64,000 nt of DNA from Blastomyces gilchristii SLH14081 (GCF_000003855.2 NW_003101653.1:529179-593178), one strand, 5' to 3'; positions 38,100 through 50,111 are shown, numbered from the stretch's first letter. The notes: generated by a model from the sequence alone, not told the origin. Made by a program: numbers and translations.

Positions 38100-39152
38100 T
38101 GATATATCTATTTCATAATACTAACACATGCTTAATCACTAGCAATTTCTTTTCATACACTGAGTAATTGAGCTTAGCACTCAATAGTTTTCTATCATTA
38201 TATATCACTGAGTGCAGCTTGCTGTTCTTACTCATCTGTAAAAGAGCATCTTCAATAGCTCATTCAGATACATTTATCTCAATATAGAAAAGTTTATCAT
38301 GATGTGATTAAATAAGCACTGAGAATAGTATTATATATTCTCTTAGTGTGAGAAAAGTCTCTTCACACACAGTATTCTAGATAATTAACTGAAACTTCTT
38401 CTTTCACAGATTAGCATCTATTTTTCTTAAGAGATCTGAGAGTGATATAGCTATTCATGTGAAATTCTTGATGAATCTGTGATAATATGAGATCAACTCA
38501 AGAAACTGTTATACATGATATATATTTCTCAGCTGTGATCAATTCACTATGACATTCAATTTCTCTAAGATGAGATGTATACAGTTATCACTTACTATAT
38601 ATTCTATAAACTTCAACTCTTCTGTTTCAAACACACACTTTGTTAATTTAATATAGAGCTTATACTCTGTTAGAGTTGTAAGCACTTCATTAAGATGCTT
38701 CAGATATTCATTATATGAGTTTGAAAAGACTAGAATGTTATTGAGATATATGAGACATGAGGTTTCATTCTGTTTATAAAGAATTGTATTCATCATTATT
38801 TGAAAGATGACAGACACATTTATCAGACTTAATGATATTATCAGGAATTTGAACTTCTCTCATTGTATATTAAATGCAGTTTGTGAGACTGACAGTTCAT
38901 CTACACAGATCTGTCAGTATTCTGAAAGAAGATTAATCTTCAATAGATATTAAGTGTTTTCAATTATATTCAACTGTTGTTAAATCTATGATAGTGAATA
39001 TTCATTCTTGATTATAAGCTTATTGAGTGCTTGATAATTGATACACATTCATTACTTCTTATTCATCTTTTTCATGAATAGAACTGAAAAGCCTCACACA
39101 CTTGATGAGAGTTGTATCATACAACTTGTATGAGATCACATTCTAGAAGGTC
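38100..39152 (-). pseudogene. Reverse transcriptase remnant of gypsy element A
   Basis: On the minus strand, 'GFSVLFMKK' and 'MCINYQALNKL' near 39000-39090 match the N-terminal RT block. Residues 'VIFQIMMN' and 'YLNNILVFS' near 38740-38815 match the catalytic YxDDILIFS block, with both Asp changed to Asn. 'KLTKCVF' and 'FIEYIVSDN' follow. The Asp-to-Asn changes are what C-to-T mutation on the opposite strand would cause. The 5' continuation lies at 46838 and beyond because a LINE is inserted here. Confidence 0.85.
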
Positions 39153-40875
39153 AACATACTAAGCACAGAGAAAAGATCAACCGCTCCACCACGAACTCGC
39201 TCGATTTTTCGAATAAGAACCCGCCGATAGATCCATCGAAAAGCCCTCGATCATACGAGCATTTTGACCCCATCGCCGACCGCATACCCCGTGTGGTGGT
39301 GGAGTTATCCAGCCAAATGTGAACCAGACGTCGTTCGAAACTCCTGTGTGGGATTATCCCCCATTCTCCCCTACCACACCACAACCCCGGGCCAAATTGC
39401 CATACAAATTGTAAGGTGAAGAGACCTAGCCATATGCACCAATCTTCTCGATTTTGGAAGATCCCTGATCTGTAGTTGTGGAGATATCTGAGAAGCGACC
39501 TCCGCGAAAACCCTGTTCATCTTTGATGTTCCAAAACACCAACGCCAAGTCCCACCCTTGTACCGCCCTTCCTAATCTGGCCCATCCCCAGCAGAAAAAT
39601 ACAAAAAGATACCTCAGTGATAATATCAAGCACATAATCAACAGCCACTTCTGAAGTGCAACCTCTGCAGTCTGTCTTCAGTGTATCTAGACATCAATGC
39701 CAAGTCTCACCCTTGTATCACCCCTCTCAATCTGGCTCATCCCTGACAGAAAAGTACAAAAAGATACCTCAGCAACTGTACTTGATACATAATTGACAGA
39801 CACAATAACTATAAAATCAGTATATCTCAAGATCTGACTGAGCCTTTGATCCCTGCACAGTGAGATATATTAAATCTAGTTTTAATATCTCAATATTCAA
39901 TAGATTCTGCAAGAGATTGAGAACAGCAATACTAGATTTCTATTAAATTTGAGAATTAACTCTATATTGATATAATCATTGACAAAGTCTTCTATTTTGA
40001 GATATAAATAACCAGTTTCTCTACATCCTGCTGATAATATTTACATTATTATATAGAAATAGACTTATATTCTCTATAATATCAAGACTCTGAAGAGAGA
40101 AAGTCTTGATAGAGAGTATACAGTAGTGTATATCTTAGCAGTTTCTATCTCATTCTTCTGCAGCAGTTAATGCAAAAAAAAAAAAAAAGATCTTAGAAAT
40201 AGTTTTTTACTTCTCTTGAAAAAGTAAGATGTTTTTCTCTGAGTTTTATACAATATTCTTATAAAGAATTAAAAATAGAGTTGTTTTCTGTCATAATTTC
40301 ATATTCTTTTAAGTAAGAATTACTTTTTCAGTGACTGAAGAGCTTTTATTAATACTTAATTCTTTTTTACACTCTTTATTAACTGATTTGAGTTGCACAC
40401 TTATTGTGTGAGAAGAATTGAATAATTTAGAATAAAATTGAATAGTTTTAATCAATTTCTCTGCAAAAAATTGATTTATTTTTTATCAGTTTTTCTCTTA
40501 AAAACTGTTATATTATCTGATTTATTATCAATTGATATCATACTTTTTCTCACTGTATCTCAAGAAAGAGATTGTAAAGATTTTACTGATTTATCTTAAA
40601 AATCAATTTTAGTTTATTAGATTCTCTTCAAAAATCTAATCTAGTTACTGAACTAGTGTGAAAAAAATCAGGTGTTTTATATATAAAAGTCTGTTATTCT
40701 TCTTTTGAAATAGTCTGATCAACTTTTCAATTAAAAACAGACTTAGAAATCTCTTAATTAAAATAGTCTGACCAACTTTTCAATTCAAAAGAGTGTAATA
40801 AATATCTCAATTGAATTAGTCTGATCAACTTTTCATTGAGTAAGAATAATAAGTTCAAAAGTACACTCAGTTGAT
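39153..40875 (+). promoter_or_regulatory. LINE 5' untranslated region with unmutated segment and tandem repeat
   Basis: The first ~490 bp (39165-39650) keep normal GC content and many CpGs, unlike everything around them. A roughly 105-bp unit at 39537-39643 (GCCAAGTCCCACCC... to a CATAATCAACAG end) recurs at 39693-39798 with C-to-T changes (GCCAAGTCTCACCC...). Tandem 5' UTR repeats are known in LINEs and can carry the internal promoter. The rest of the leader is AT-rich, including an A15 run near 40176. Confidence 0.6.
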
Positions 40876-42468
40876 ATGAAAAAGAATGCTTTCTCAAATG
40901 CTATTCCTGAGATTGAAATTCTGAAGAGAAGAAAGAAAGAAGAAATAGAGAAATAACAAGTTCTTGAAATACAGAAACTTAAAAAAGTAAGTAAAATTCT
41001 TGAAAAGCAGTATCTGAGTGAGATGAATGAAGAAGTTCTGTTAATTCTTCATACTCAGACTAGACAACTACAGAAAATGATCAAGTTCAAACTTAGAATT
41101 TCAAACACAGTTCAAAAAACTTTGAAAATTCTCAATACAATCACTGACTCTTCAGTTTACTCTTCTTTCTTTTCTACTTCTTCTTCTTCTTCTTCTTTAA
41201 ATCAGAAGAAAACATATACTCAAGCAGCTGAATCTACTGTCTCTAAACCTGTTATCTCTAAATATGCTATCTCAAAATCTGCTTAAAATTCTGAGAAAAC
41301 TGAGAAGAATACTGCTCATACTTCTATTGATAGAAGAGTGAAGAAAAAAATGTAAAAAGAGAAAAATCTTCAAATCTTCAGAAATAGAAGACTTATTCTC
41401 AAAGTCTTAAATCAGAATATATTGTAGAGAAATAAGCTAAACTCAAATCTCATTTTCAGAATTAGAAATGAAATCAATCAGCAGTTCTTTTCTCAGTTAA
41501 TAACTGATATTGAAGTTCAAAAATCAGTTATAGCTTCAATTGAGTTATTCTTCTTTGAAAACTTCATTATTCTGACTACAATGCCTGAATTCAGTGCAGA
41601 ATTCCTTATTCAGAATGAGAATCTCTGAAAGTCAGCAGTAGAATCTCTGTTAAATATAATAATTCTATCTGAGAGAGATAAAAAGTGAGATAAATTCATT
41701 CTTCATGATATTTCAGTTGAAATCTTTGACTGTGAGAAAGAAATACTACTTCTCAAAAATGAATTGAAAGAGTACAATTCTATTCAACTGAGAAAAGAGT
41801 CTGTATAACTTAATTCAATTAAGTTCAGACAGAGTAGAAGAAATGTCTCTGTTTTAGTATATATAAAGACACTTGAATAATCAAGAATCTCTGAAGTAAG
41901 AGTAGCAGATTTAAAAATGAGAGTTCATGAATACAAAGACTCAAGAATGAATCTCAAAGCTCAAACACAGTATTCAAACTGTCAAAGATATGAACACTTT
42001 ACAATCTCTTATTTCAGAGACTTAAAATGTGTATTCTGTGCTAGAGATCACAAAACTAGTGAGTATAAATGTGAAACATGCTTAAAAAGAGATGAAATAT
42101 GTTAACATACTCTGCTTAAGTGCTTTAATTGTAAAGAAAAACATGCATCTAGCTCAAAAGAATGTGTATTTACTTCAAGAACTCAGAAGAACTAGAGAAA
42201 AGATGAAGCTCAAAGTAAATCTAAAACTGAAGAGAAAAGTCAAGCTAGTAAATCTACAACTGTAAGCTTAAAAAGAAGAAATTCTCAACTATCTAGATCT
42301 TCAAACTTCAACTCTCTAGCTAAGTGTAAACAGAATTTGAATCCTCAAACTTCTGCTAAGATTAGAGAATTGAGAAATGACTCTGATAATAAACTAGATA
42401 TAATGCAAGCAGTTGAGATTCCTACTTTTCAAAATAGTTATAATCTACTATCTGATAATAGGGATTAG
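40876..42468 (+). pseudogene. LINE ORF1 (gag-like) remnant
   Basis: One frame of 531 codons from ATG at 40876 to TAG at 42466, with internal stops. The N terminus is charged and helical, followed by a Ser/Thr-rich linker. The C-terminal part holds retroviral-type zinc knuckles: 'CQRYEHFT', 'CVFCARDHKTSEY' and, after an internal TAA at 42103, 'CFNCKEKHASSSKEC'. It would form the RNA-binding particle protein of a Tad1/I-like LINE. Confidence 0.8.
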
Positions 42469-42499
42469 ATTCTACTCTATCTCTACTCTCTCTTAGTAT

Positions 42500-45400
42500 G
42501 AATATACAACAAAAACAATAAAAAAAGTTTAAAAACTCTTTAAAAATCACATTTATTCAAAATAATGTAAATAGAAACTTAAATTATATTTATTCTTGTC
42601 TTCAGATTATATTTGAATAAAAAGTTGACTTTGTACTTCTTCAAGAACTAAACTTTGATACTGAGTAAAAGTACATCATTTCTTATTCAAGCTATTACTG
42701 CTTTCTTTCTGAAAAATCTGAGATAAAATCAAGAGTAGTGATCTATGAAAGAAAAAGATCAAGATATCAATTTAATTTGAGATTTGATATCATATCTGAC
42801 TCTGATATTCTAGTGAGTGATATTATAGATAAAGAGAATGAGTTTGATACTATTCAACTTATAAATATCTATAATGAAAAGTCATTGAAAGAAAACAACA
42901 ATATCTGAATAATTGATAGAGGATTTTTGAATATAAATCTCTTAAAAAACTCTATAATTGTAGAAGACTTCAATACACATCATTTCTGATAAAACTCAGA
43001 GTATATAAGAGCAGTAAGAGCAGATAAACTGATTGAATGAACTTTTAAGTATTTAATAGATTTAGTTAACAAGTCTGATCAATAAACATTCTTTAGAAAA
43101 GATATGAAACAGAAATCTATTATAGATCTAACTTTCATATCATAAAATCTAATTGAAAAAAGACTTATAAACTGGTTTATTAACTCAAATGAAACCTCAG
43201 AATCAGATCATGAGATCATTCAATTTGATATTAAACTGAGTAAAAAATAAAGAAGTGAAAATCCTCTTCTCTCTAATCAGTATAACTTTGAAAAAGCAGA
43301 TTAAAAAGCAGTTGAAGAAAGAGTAAAACAGCTGAAATCTGAAAGACAGAGTAAGCTTTATTAGAATCAAAGTCAAGATATCTTAAATGAAATACTTGAG
43401 AATAGAGCAAAGCTGATTATATCTATTCTTCTAATAAGTATTGAAGAAAATATTTCAAAGAAAAAGTCTTCTGAGTATTTCAAATCTTGATGAAATGAGA
43501 ATATCACTTTTAAAAGAAAGCAATTAGTCACTGCTAAGAGAGAGTGAAAGAATAACTTAATATCTAATAAAGAGTTCAAAGCTATTCAAAATGAATATTT
43601 TTCAGATATTAAAAAAGTCAAAACAGATTACTGGAATAAATTTCTTGAAGAAGTATAAGAAAAAGAAGTCTTTAAAGTCTTCAACTATACTAAAATAAGA
43701 AGTGTAGCAAAGCTTTTAATTTTAGAATATAAATTTCAGAATGAATTGTATACAGCAAACACTTTTAAGAAAAAATATCAAGCTTTTATAAGAATTCTCT
43801 TTCAAAACTCATTACATTTAGAAGAGAAGAATATATCATTTCATGAATATATTGATGAAAATAACTGAGAATGGCCTGAGCTTACATGTGATGAACTAGA
43901 GTCAGTAATATTCTTAAGTTCAATTAAAACTGCTGCAGGGCCTGATTCAATTAATCATTTAATTATTTAAAACACATATTTCTACTTGAAGAATGAATAT
44001 TTTGAGCTCTTTTTCAATCTCTTAAGAAATGATTATCATTCTGAATGCTGAAGAGAAGCTACTGAAGTAATCCTTACAAAATCTAATAGAAAAGCTTCAG
44101 TTTCTAAGTTATATAGAGTAATATCTCTGTTGAACTGTTAAGAAAAGTTCTAGAAAAGATAATAGCTACTAGATTATCTGTTATAAGCTCTATTAGTGAT
44201 TCTCTTCTATTTAATGAATAAATAAGAGATAGAAAACAATGTTCTGCAATTAATACTGTTCTCTCAGTTATTCATAATATTCAAGTAGCAAAGCATGAAG
44301 ACCTGATCTCAACTGCAGTTTTTATTGATATAAAAGATGCATTTGATCATGTTTCAAAGTCTAAGATGATTCAAACTTTGAAGATGTTAAAACTGTCACT
44401 TTCTCTAATAAAATAAGTTAATTATTTCATATCTAAAAGAATTATACAACTATTCTTTGATGAAAGAAAACAAGATAAAACTGAGATAAAAATAGAAGTA
44501 TCATAAGAATCTTCAATCTTATCTGTTTTATTTATAATATACACTGCATATTTATTCAAGAATAGAGAGATGAAAATAGTGAGATCTTCAAGTTATATAG
44601 ATGATATTGATCTACTCTACAGTTCAAAGATAATCAAAGAGAATTTAGAAGTGATTGAGAAAGCAGTAAAGAAAATCTTTGTTAGAGCAGATATTAATCT
44701 AATTCAATTTAATATGAATAAAACTGAGTTAATTCACTTTTTTTTTCAGATTTAATAAGAAAGAACTAAGTCTAACTCTTCTGAATAAAGAGATTAAACC
44801 CAGTTTAAATATTAAATGACTAGAAGTATGATTAAACTTCAAGTTGAATTTTAAATATCATATTCAATAAAGAATTATCAAGATAGAGAGACTACTGAAT
44901 AGTATAATCAGACTATTAAATACTGAGAGAGGTCTATCTTTTCAGGCTATGAGACAGTTATACATAGCCTGTATTATCTCAGTAGCTGATTATGAAGTTC
45001 AAGTTTAATGAAATAATCAAGATAACTTCACTGAACTGTTTCAAAGTCTATAAAACAGAGCTTTGAGAAGAATTCTGAGAGCATTCAAATCATCTTCTAT
45101 TAAAGTAATGAAAATTGAAGCCTCAATTTCATCTTCTGCTATTCAATTTGAAAAGGCCTGTATAAACTATGCTCTGAGAGTCATAAAGATGAGCTTAAAT
45201 CATATAATCAGAGAAAGAGTCTCTTCTTCATTTTCATCAGTTAACTCAGGAAATGAACTGAATTGAAATAGATTTCTTGATTGAAATGAGAATAATACTT
45301 TAAAGAAAATGCTCTCTCAACTGTATAGACTATGTTCACTTATTAAGAATTAATTTTCTTCATTAAATGTTGAGAAAATTGATCATGAGAAGATATCTCT

Positions 45401-46440
45401 CTAAAGAGAAAAGCTGGAATCTCTCATAGACTTACAAATAAGTGAACTATCTAAAGAGAGAGAATATGAACAGTATTTGAAGAAGATCTCTACAATTAAT
45501 ATAAAAGACTCTATTCTGATTTACTCAGATAACTCAAAAAATGAGAATTTGAATAGATTAGATGCAGACATTGCTTATACTGAAGATAATATCAATTTTA
45601 TCTCAGATTTCTGAAATTTAGGCTGTGAATCTGAAGTCTTTGATGCTGAACTATTTACAATAGTGAAAGCTTTCAAACTTATTAAAATAAAATCTCATAA
45701 AAGAGGAAATAGTTTGAAAGAGATATGAATATTCTCTGATAGTCAAGCTGCTTTAAAAAGACTTAGAAATAGTCAGATTCATAATGATCAAATGAATCTT
45801 GATCTGATTTTAAACTCTGTTTTGAAAATTCAAAAGAGAAGAACATCTAAACTGATAATTCATCTACATTGAGTTCCTGCTCATATGAATATTCATGACA
45901 ATGAATTAGCTGATTCAGCTGTAAAAAAGAGTTCAGAATTAAGCAGATCTATTCAAAAAACAGTGTTCTGATCTTTCATAAAGAGAAAGATAAAAGAATC
46001 TTGTTTAAATAAGTGAAATAAAAGTTGGCAGAAACAAAAGAAGAGCATACATTATTCAAGATTTGAGATAAAATCAAAGTGAAAATCTTGTTCAATTAAA
46101 TGCAAAAAGAAAATATTCTCATTCATAATTCAGCTAAAACTAGAACATGATTATTTTAAATTCTATATACAAAGATTTGATGATAGATTTGATTCAACAG
46201 AGTGCTCATTCTGCAATACAAATGAGAATCCTGAGTATATTATAATACATTGTGCATTATACAATAGTCTCAGAGTTAGATTAAAGAAGAAGTATGATTT
46301 AAATCAATTAAATATGAGGTTCTTATTCTCAACTGAGACAGGACTTAAATACTTAATAGACTTTCTATCAGAAACTCAAGCAGCTATAAGAAAATGACTC
46401 AACTCAGAAGTATCTGAATATGAAAAGATGAAAATTGATT
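42500..46440 (+). pseudogene. LINE ORF2 (endonuclease-RT-RNase H) remnant
   Basis: An apurinic-type endonuclease domain is seen at about 42545-43230 ('VDFVLLQELNFDTE', 'INIYNEKS', 'VEDFNTHHF', 'SDHEIIQFD'). RT lies at about 43900-44760 ('TAAGPDSIN', 'YRVISLLNC', 'IDIKDAFDHVSK', and 'SYIDDIDLL', the YADD-box equivalent). RNase H lies at about 45510-45960 ('IYSDNSKNENL', 'IFSDSQAALKRL', 'NELADSAVKK'). A Cys/His cluster 'CSFCNTNENPEYIIIHC' near 46200 follows. Stops and frameshifts are scattered through it. One enzyme should have performed target-primed reverse transcription. Confidence 0.85.
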
Positions 46441-46837
46441 AGATATAGTCTGTTAAAACAGCTATACACTATCTTTTATTAATTTTATTTTGTTATAGTC
46501 TCTCTATACTGTACTTGTTTCTTTCTGTTCTTTTCTATCTATCTATTTAATGTGTCTATCTTTAAGACTATGTTCTCTTTTCCTTTGTCATGATATTTTC
46601 AAATGATTTCAAAGTATTAATAGGTGTTGAAATACTGCAATTTGTAAACAGTTTTTATATTCTGAGCTGGAATTTTCTGATTTTGCATATCTGAAATTGA
46701 TAAGTGTATAATAGTTGACTCTATAGATATAGGAAAAATCCTGAGCACTAAAGGTTCTCAGGTAGATGTCATAGTCTCTGACTGCATATATCTATAATTG
46801 AAGAATAATAATAATAATAATAATATTCTAGAAGGTC

Positions 46838-47464
46838 TGTGATCTGACACTTCTGTTCTTCAAGATATGCTTATGACAGAGAATATGCATTCTGATTGAC
46901 TGGTTTCGCGTCCCCCATGTCAATCTCATGTATGAATCCTCATTTCAGTGATAATTTCAGTGAAAGATCTGTTCAGAAGACCTTCTCATACTTCTTCAGA
47001 AGCTTCTTCATATACTTGTTTTTCTGCATATTCTTTATCTTGATTTTCTCTGCTTCTGAGTTCTGTATGACATATAGAATGCTTTCAGATGAGATCTTGT
47101 GAATTATTCTCTTTACTTATTAATATATAAGCAGATTTAATCCTTCTATATCAGAGATGTGAAATGTTCTTCTCATATTAGTTGATAGAATTGTATGAAC
47201 TGTTTTCTTTCTATCAGTTAATCACATATAATATATATGTTATTGAATCTGTGAATTGAACCTTTGAAATCAATTAAGTCTAAGAATAAGGTTGTATTTC
47301 ATATTCTGCAGCTCTTACACTCAAATGTAGCAAGATCATTCTTCAAAGTACAAGAGAACTCTTACTCTTGTAGATGATATCAAATATCAGTTATCAGATA
47401 ATCTTATGCATTGAGAATTCTTCACTCAGTAAATCTCTTTCAGTCTTTGAATTATATAATTATT
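46838..47464 (-). pseudogene. Pol N-terminal region of gypsy element A
   Basis: This segment becomes contiguous with the RT remnant at 39152 once the LINE is removed; it should encode the protease-RT junction. It is mostly decayed. A short CpG-containing patch at 46902-46920 (TTTCGCGTCCCCC) stands out as unmutated. Confidence 0.5.
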
Positions 47465-47477
47465 AATATATTGTATA

Positions 47478-47798
47478 TTATTATTATTATTATTCTTCAA
47501 TTATAGATGTATGCAGTCAGAGACTATGACATCTACCTGAGAACTTTTAGTTCTCAGGGTTTTCCTATATCTATAAAGTTAACTATTATACATTCACCAA
47601 TTTCAGATATGCAAAATCAGAAAATTCTAGCTCAGAATACAAAAACTGTTTACAAATTGCAGTATTTTAACATCTTCTGATACTTTGAAACCATTTGACA
47701 ATATCATGACAAAAGAAAAGAGAACACAGTCTTAAAGATAGACACATTAAATAGATAGGTAGAAAAGAATAGAAAGGAAAAAGTAAAGTAAAATAAAG
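47478..47798 (-). mobile_element. 5'-truncated inverted copy of the same LINE
   Basis: 321 bp corresponding to the 3' UTR and (AAT)n tail of the LINE at 39153-46824, in the opposite orientation. It is flanked by a perfect 13-bp target duplication AATATATTGTATA (47465-47477 and 47799-47811). It sits in the gag region of gypsy element A and faces the full-length copy, forming a natural inverted repeat about 650 bp apart. It is close in sequence to the long copy, differing mainly by transitions. Confidence 0.88.
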
Positions 47799-47811
47799 AA
47801 TATATTGTATA

Positions 47812-49350
47812 GAAGCTTCTGTGTTCACTAACACTTTTACAGCCATCTCTTAATTCTTATTCAAGTGCTCTTTATACATTAACATTTCAGGTCTCAAGGT
47901 ATTGAGATGAGTGTTCACTTCATCATTCTCACTCATACCTCATTCAGAAGCCTGCTTTCTCTTGATATTTACAGAATTTAGAGAATCATTTAACACAGGC
48001 ATCTCTTTCACTTTGAAGACTTTTCATAGAATATCAGCAAGTGTCTTCAAGCTCACTGATTCTGCTAGTTTTTTGACTCTCTTGCTTCTCTTGACTGCAC
48101 ATGCTGTGTGTAATTCTTTATATCATGATTTTGACATCTGCAGTTGAAGCAAGCTCAATGCTCATAATATCAAGATTTTCACTCAGAGAATCTCTTTTTC
48201 AGAGAATTCAGCGCTTTAGTAATGACATTCAAATCTAGATTCATTGCATCTGAGTATGTGACTTATGTTATAGAAGTCTGATTATCTGTTCTTCACTGAA
48301 GTATACTTGATTGCAGTATTTTCTATCATAATTGACTCATTTGTTCTTATACAATGAGAATATTATATGCTTCTTTCATCATGTTTAGTTATAAGATTAA
48401 GTATTTTCATTTTACTCTCAACTCAGGTGTAACATCATGAATGAAGATCTGTAAATAGAAAGATGTTAAAAGCTCTTCATTTAACACAAGATAGTATAAA
48501 CTGAAGTGTGTGAAGTATGATATAAGATTATTCACTTATCTACACTTAGTGAAGTATTTATAACACTTATCTCATATATTCACTTTCTCAAAGTTGTGCA
48601 AGATTCATTTGAAAAACTCATTTCATATTTATAAGAATAAATATCATTTCAGATCTGTGAGATTTATCTTTTTATCAGTCATTTATAATGACTTTGCTTT
48701 TTCACATAGAAACACAGTAGATTTTAAGACTTGTTGAAATTTCATTAACTGTCTGTCTGTGAGTTCACATTCAATCTGATAATATAATCACATCTGACTT
48801 AGTCAGCTAATTACAGCATTATTTTTTCAGTCATTATTGCAGCTTGATAACTTTAACAGATCTTCTGACTTGATATATCTCATGTTCAGATTCTCATTCT
48901 GCACAGTGATCTTAGATAATATGTACACTTCTAAAGAGGTCATGAATAATCATGATAAGATCTTCAGATTCAGTGTAGTTATCTATCTATGTAAACATTC
49001 AATCTCTCACTGCAGGTCTAAGACCTGGTTTTCTCTATTCTTATTAATAATGATAATTGTGTCAGTGAAGCTCTTCATAGTGAATGCTTGATCTGCAGTG
49101 AATATTAATTATTGTTTAACTTTCACCTCAGTCTGCCACTGTGTACACAAGGCCTTGATTTCATTTAGAATTCTCATATATGTATAAAGCTTCAATTTCA
49201 GTTCAGCAGTTTCAGCTGCTTTTCTTACTGTTTCAAGTAAACTCTCTGAGAGGTTCTGCATATCTTTCAGTTCAGATAGCAGAGAAGAATGTTATTTATA
49301 TTAATTAGAAAAGATATTCATTTCAGTGATTTCTTATTAATTATATAATG
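47812..49350 (-). pseudogene. Gag remnant of gypsy element A
   Basis: The minus strand at about 48152-48110 reads CFNCRCQNHDIKNY, a CX2CX4HX4C zinc knuckle whose last Cys has become Tyr. Upstream in the minus direction lies decayed coding consistent with the body of gag. The reading frame is broken in many places. Confidence 0.6.
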
Positions 49351-49352
49351 TC

Positions 49353-49416
49353 TATTATTATATCACTATATTATTATATCACTATATTATTATATCACTA
49401 TATTATTATATCACTA
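49353..49416. repeat. 16-bp tandem repeat, four units
   Basis: Four consecutive copies of TATTATTATATCACTA followed by a diverged fifth. It lies just inside the 5' end of gypsy element A, in the expected leader between LTR and gag. Confidence 0.8.
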
Positions 49417-49772
49417 TATTGTTATATGATTTCTGTTATCATTATATAACTCTGATGATGATCACTTCTTCTTTTTATTCTTCTTTTAAGTAGAAAGTGA
49501 ACTTCTTTGAATCTGGTTCACTGCTCTCATTCTCTTTCTCACATCTCATCTGTTCACATCTCATACATGACATTCACCTGAGTGTGAAGTTTTTTCTTAA
49601 CAAGTAAAGCAGCATTAATCAGATGCTCTTTCACTCATCACTCTTTATATACTATCTTTTGAGATATTTTTAGAATCACACTGATATAATAACTATAAAT
49701 CACTTTATAGACAGAATTATCACATTCTGAAGAAGTCTGTACTTCTCACTGATTTTTAGACATGCTATCAGA

Positions 49773-49939
49773 TGTGATTCAAAGATTGCTTGAGTCAGTA
49801 TATAATTACAGATGTATATCAGCTTCTTATATACTGTACACTAAATTAATTGATGGCCGCTATGGCCCCTTTACATTCGTAAGCAAGTTCGGAAGCGGCC
49901 GCGTTATTATCCGGCGGTCGTACGTTCTTCCGAACCACA
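49773..49939 (-). repeat. 5' LTR of gypsy element A, half unmutated
   Basis: The second 167-bp LTR. The left half (to about 49850) is AT-rich like the other copy. From 49856 to the end it keeps CpGs, including a GCGGCCGC motif at about 49895-49902. The internal side should carry the primer-binding site; on the minus strand it begins TCTGATAGCATG. Confidence 0.75.
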
Positions 49940-49945
49940 CTATTG

Positions 49946-50111
49946 TATAGATTTATCTTATATCTTTTATATGAAAGAATTCTGATTAACTCTTAATTAT
50001 TTTTATAAGATTTTTATATAATTATTATATAGATTTATTTTATATCTTTTAATCTGAAGAATTTTAGTTAATCTTTAATTATTTTTTCATAAGATTCTTA
50101 TATAACTATTA
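49946..50111. repeat. Tandem ~83-bp duplication
   Basis: Two diverged units begin TATAGATTTAT (49946 and 50028) and a third start is visible at 50112. They immediately follow the right LTR of element A. Differences between units include transitions and small indels. Confidence 0.65.

Larger units (their letters stand above)
39153..46824 (+). mobile_element. Full-length LINE (Tad1/I-like) retrotransposon
   Basis: A 7,672-bp insertion flanked by a perfect 13-bp target duplication ATTCTAGAAGGTC (39140-39152 and 46825-46837). It carries a 5' untranslated region, ORF1 with zinc knuckles (40876-42468), ORF2 with endonuclease, reverse transcriptase and RNase H (about 42500-46440), a 3' UTR of about 380 bp and an (AAT)n tail ending at 46824. 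Non-LTR elements that retain RNase H in this order are of the Tad1/I type. Coding parts contain many TAA/TAG/TGA stops from transitions, so it is inactive. It split the RT gene of gypsy element A and is therefore younger than that insertion. Confidence 0.88.
33681..49939 (-). mobile_element. Ty3/gypsy element A with 167-bp LTRs, nested insertions
   Basis: Two direct repeats of exactly 167 bp (33681-33847 and 49773-49939) start TGTGATTC and end GAATCACA or GAACCACA. Outside them is CTAT on both sides (33677-33680 and 49940-49943), a plausible 4-bp target duplication. A purine tract AAGAGAGAA (minus strand) at 33848-33856 abuts the 3' LTR. Between them on the minus strand, in order, are a gag zinc knuckle (about 48110-48152), reverse transcriptase (split at 39152/46838) and integrase (36960-37860). 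Removing the two LINE insertions with one target copy each leaves about 8.24 kb, a normal gypsy size. All ORFs are broken by transitions. Confidence 0.8.

Noticed and set aside
49353..49430. CRISPR-like array from regularly repeated 16-bp units
   Set aside because: The units are contiguous without spacers, and the host is a eukaryote. It is a simple tandem repeat.
33681..49939. Two 167-bp MITE-like elements with TGTGATTC inverted ends
   Set aside because: They are direct repeats of identical length that bracket a gypsy internal region, with a purine tract next to one of them and CTAT on the outer sides, so LTRs explain them better.
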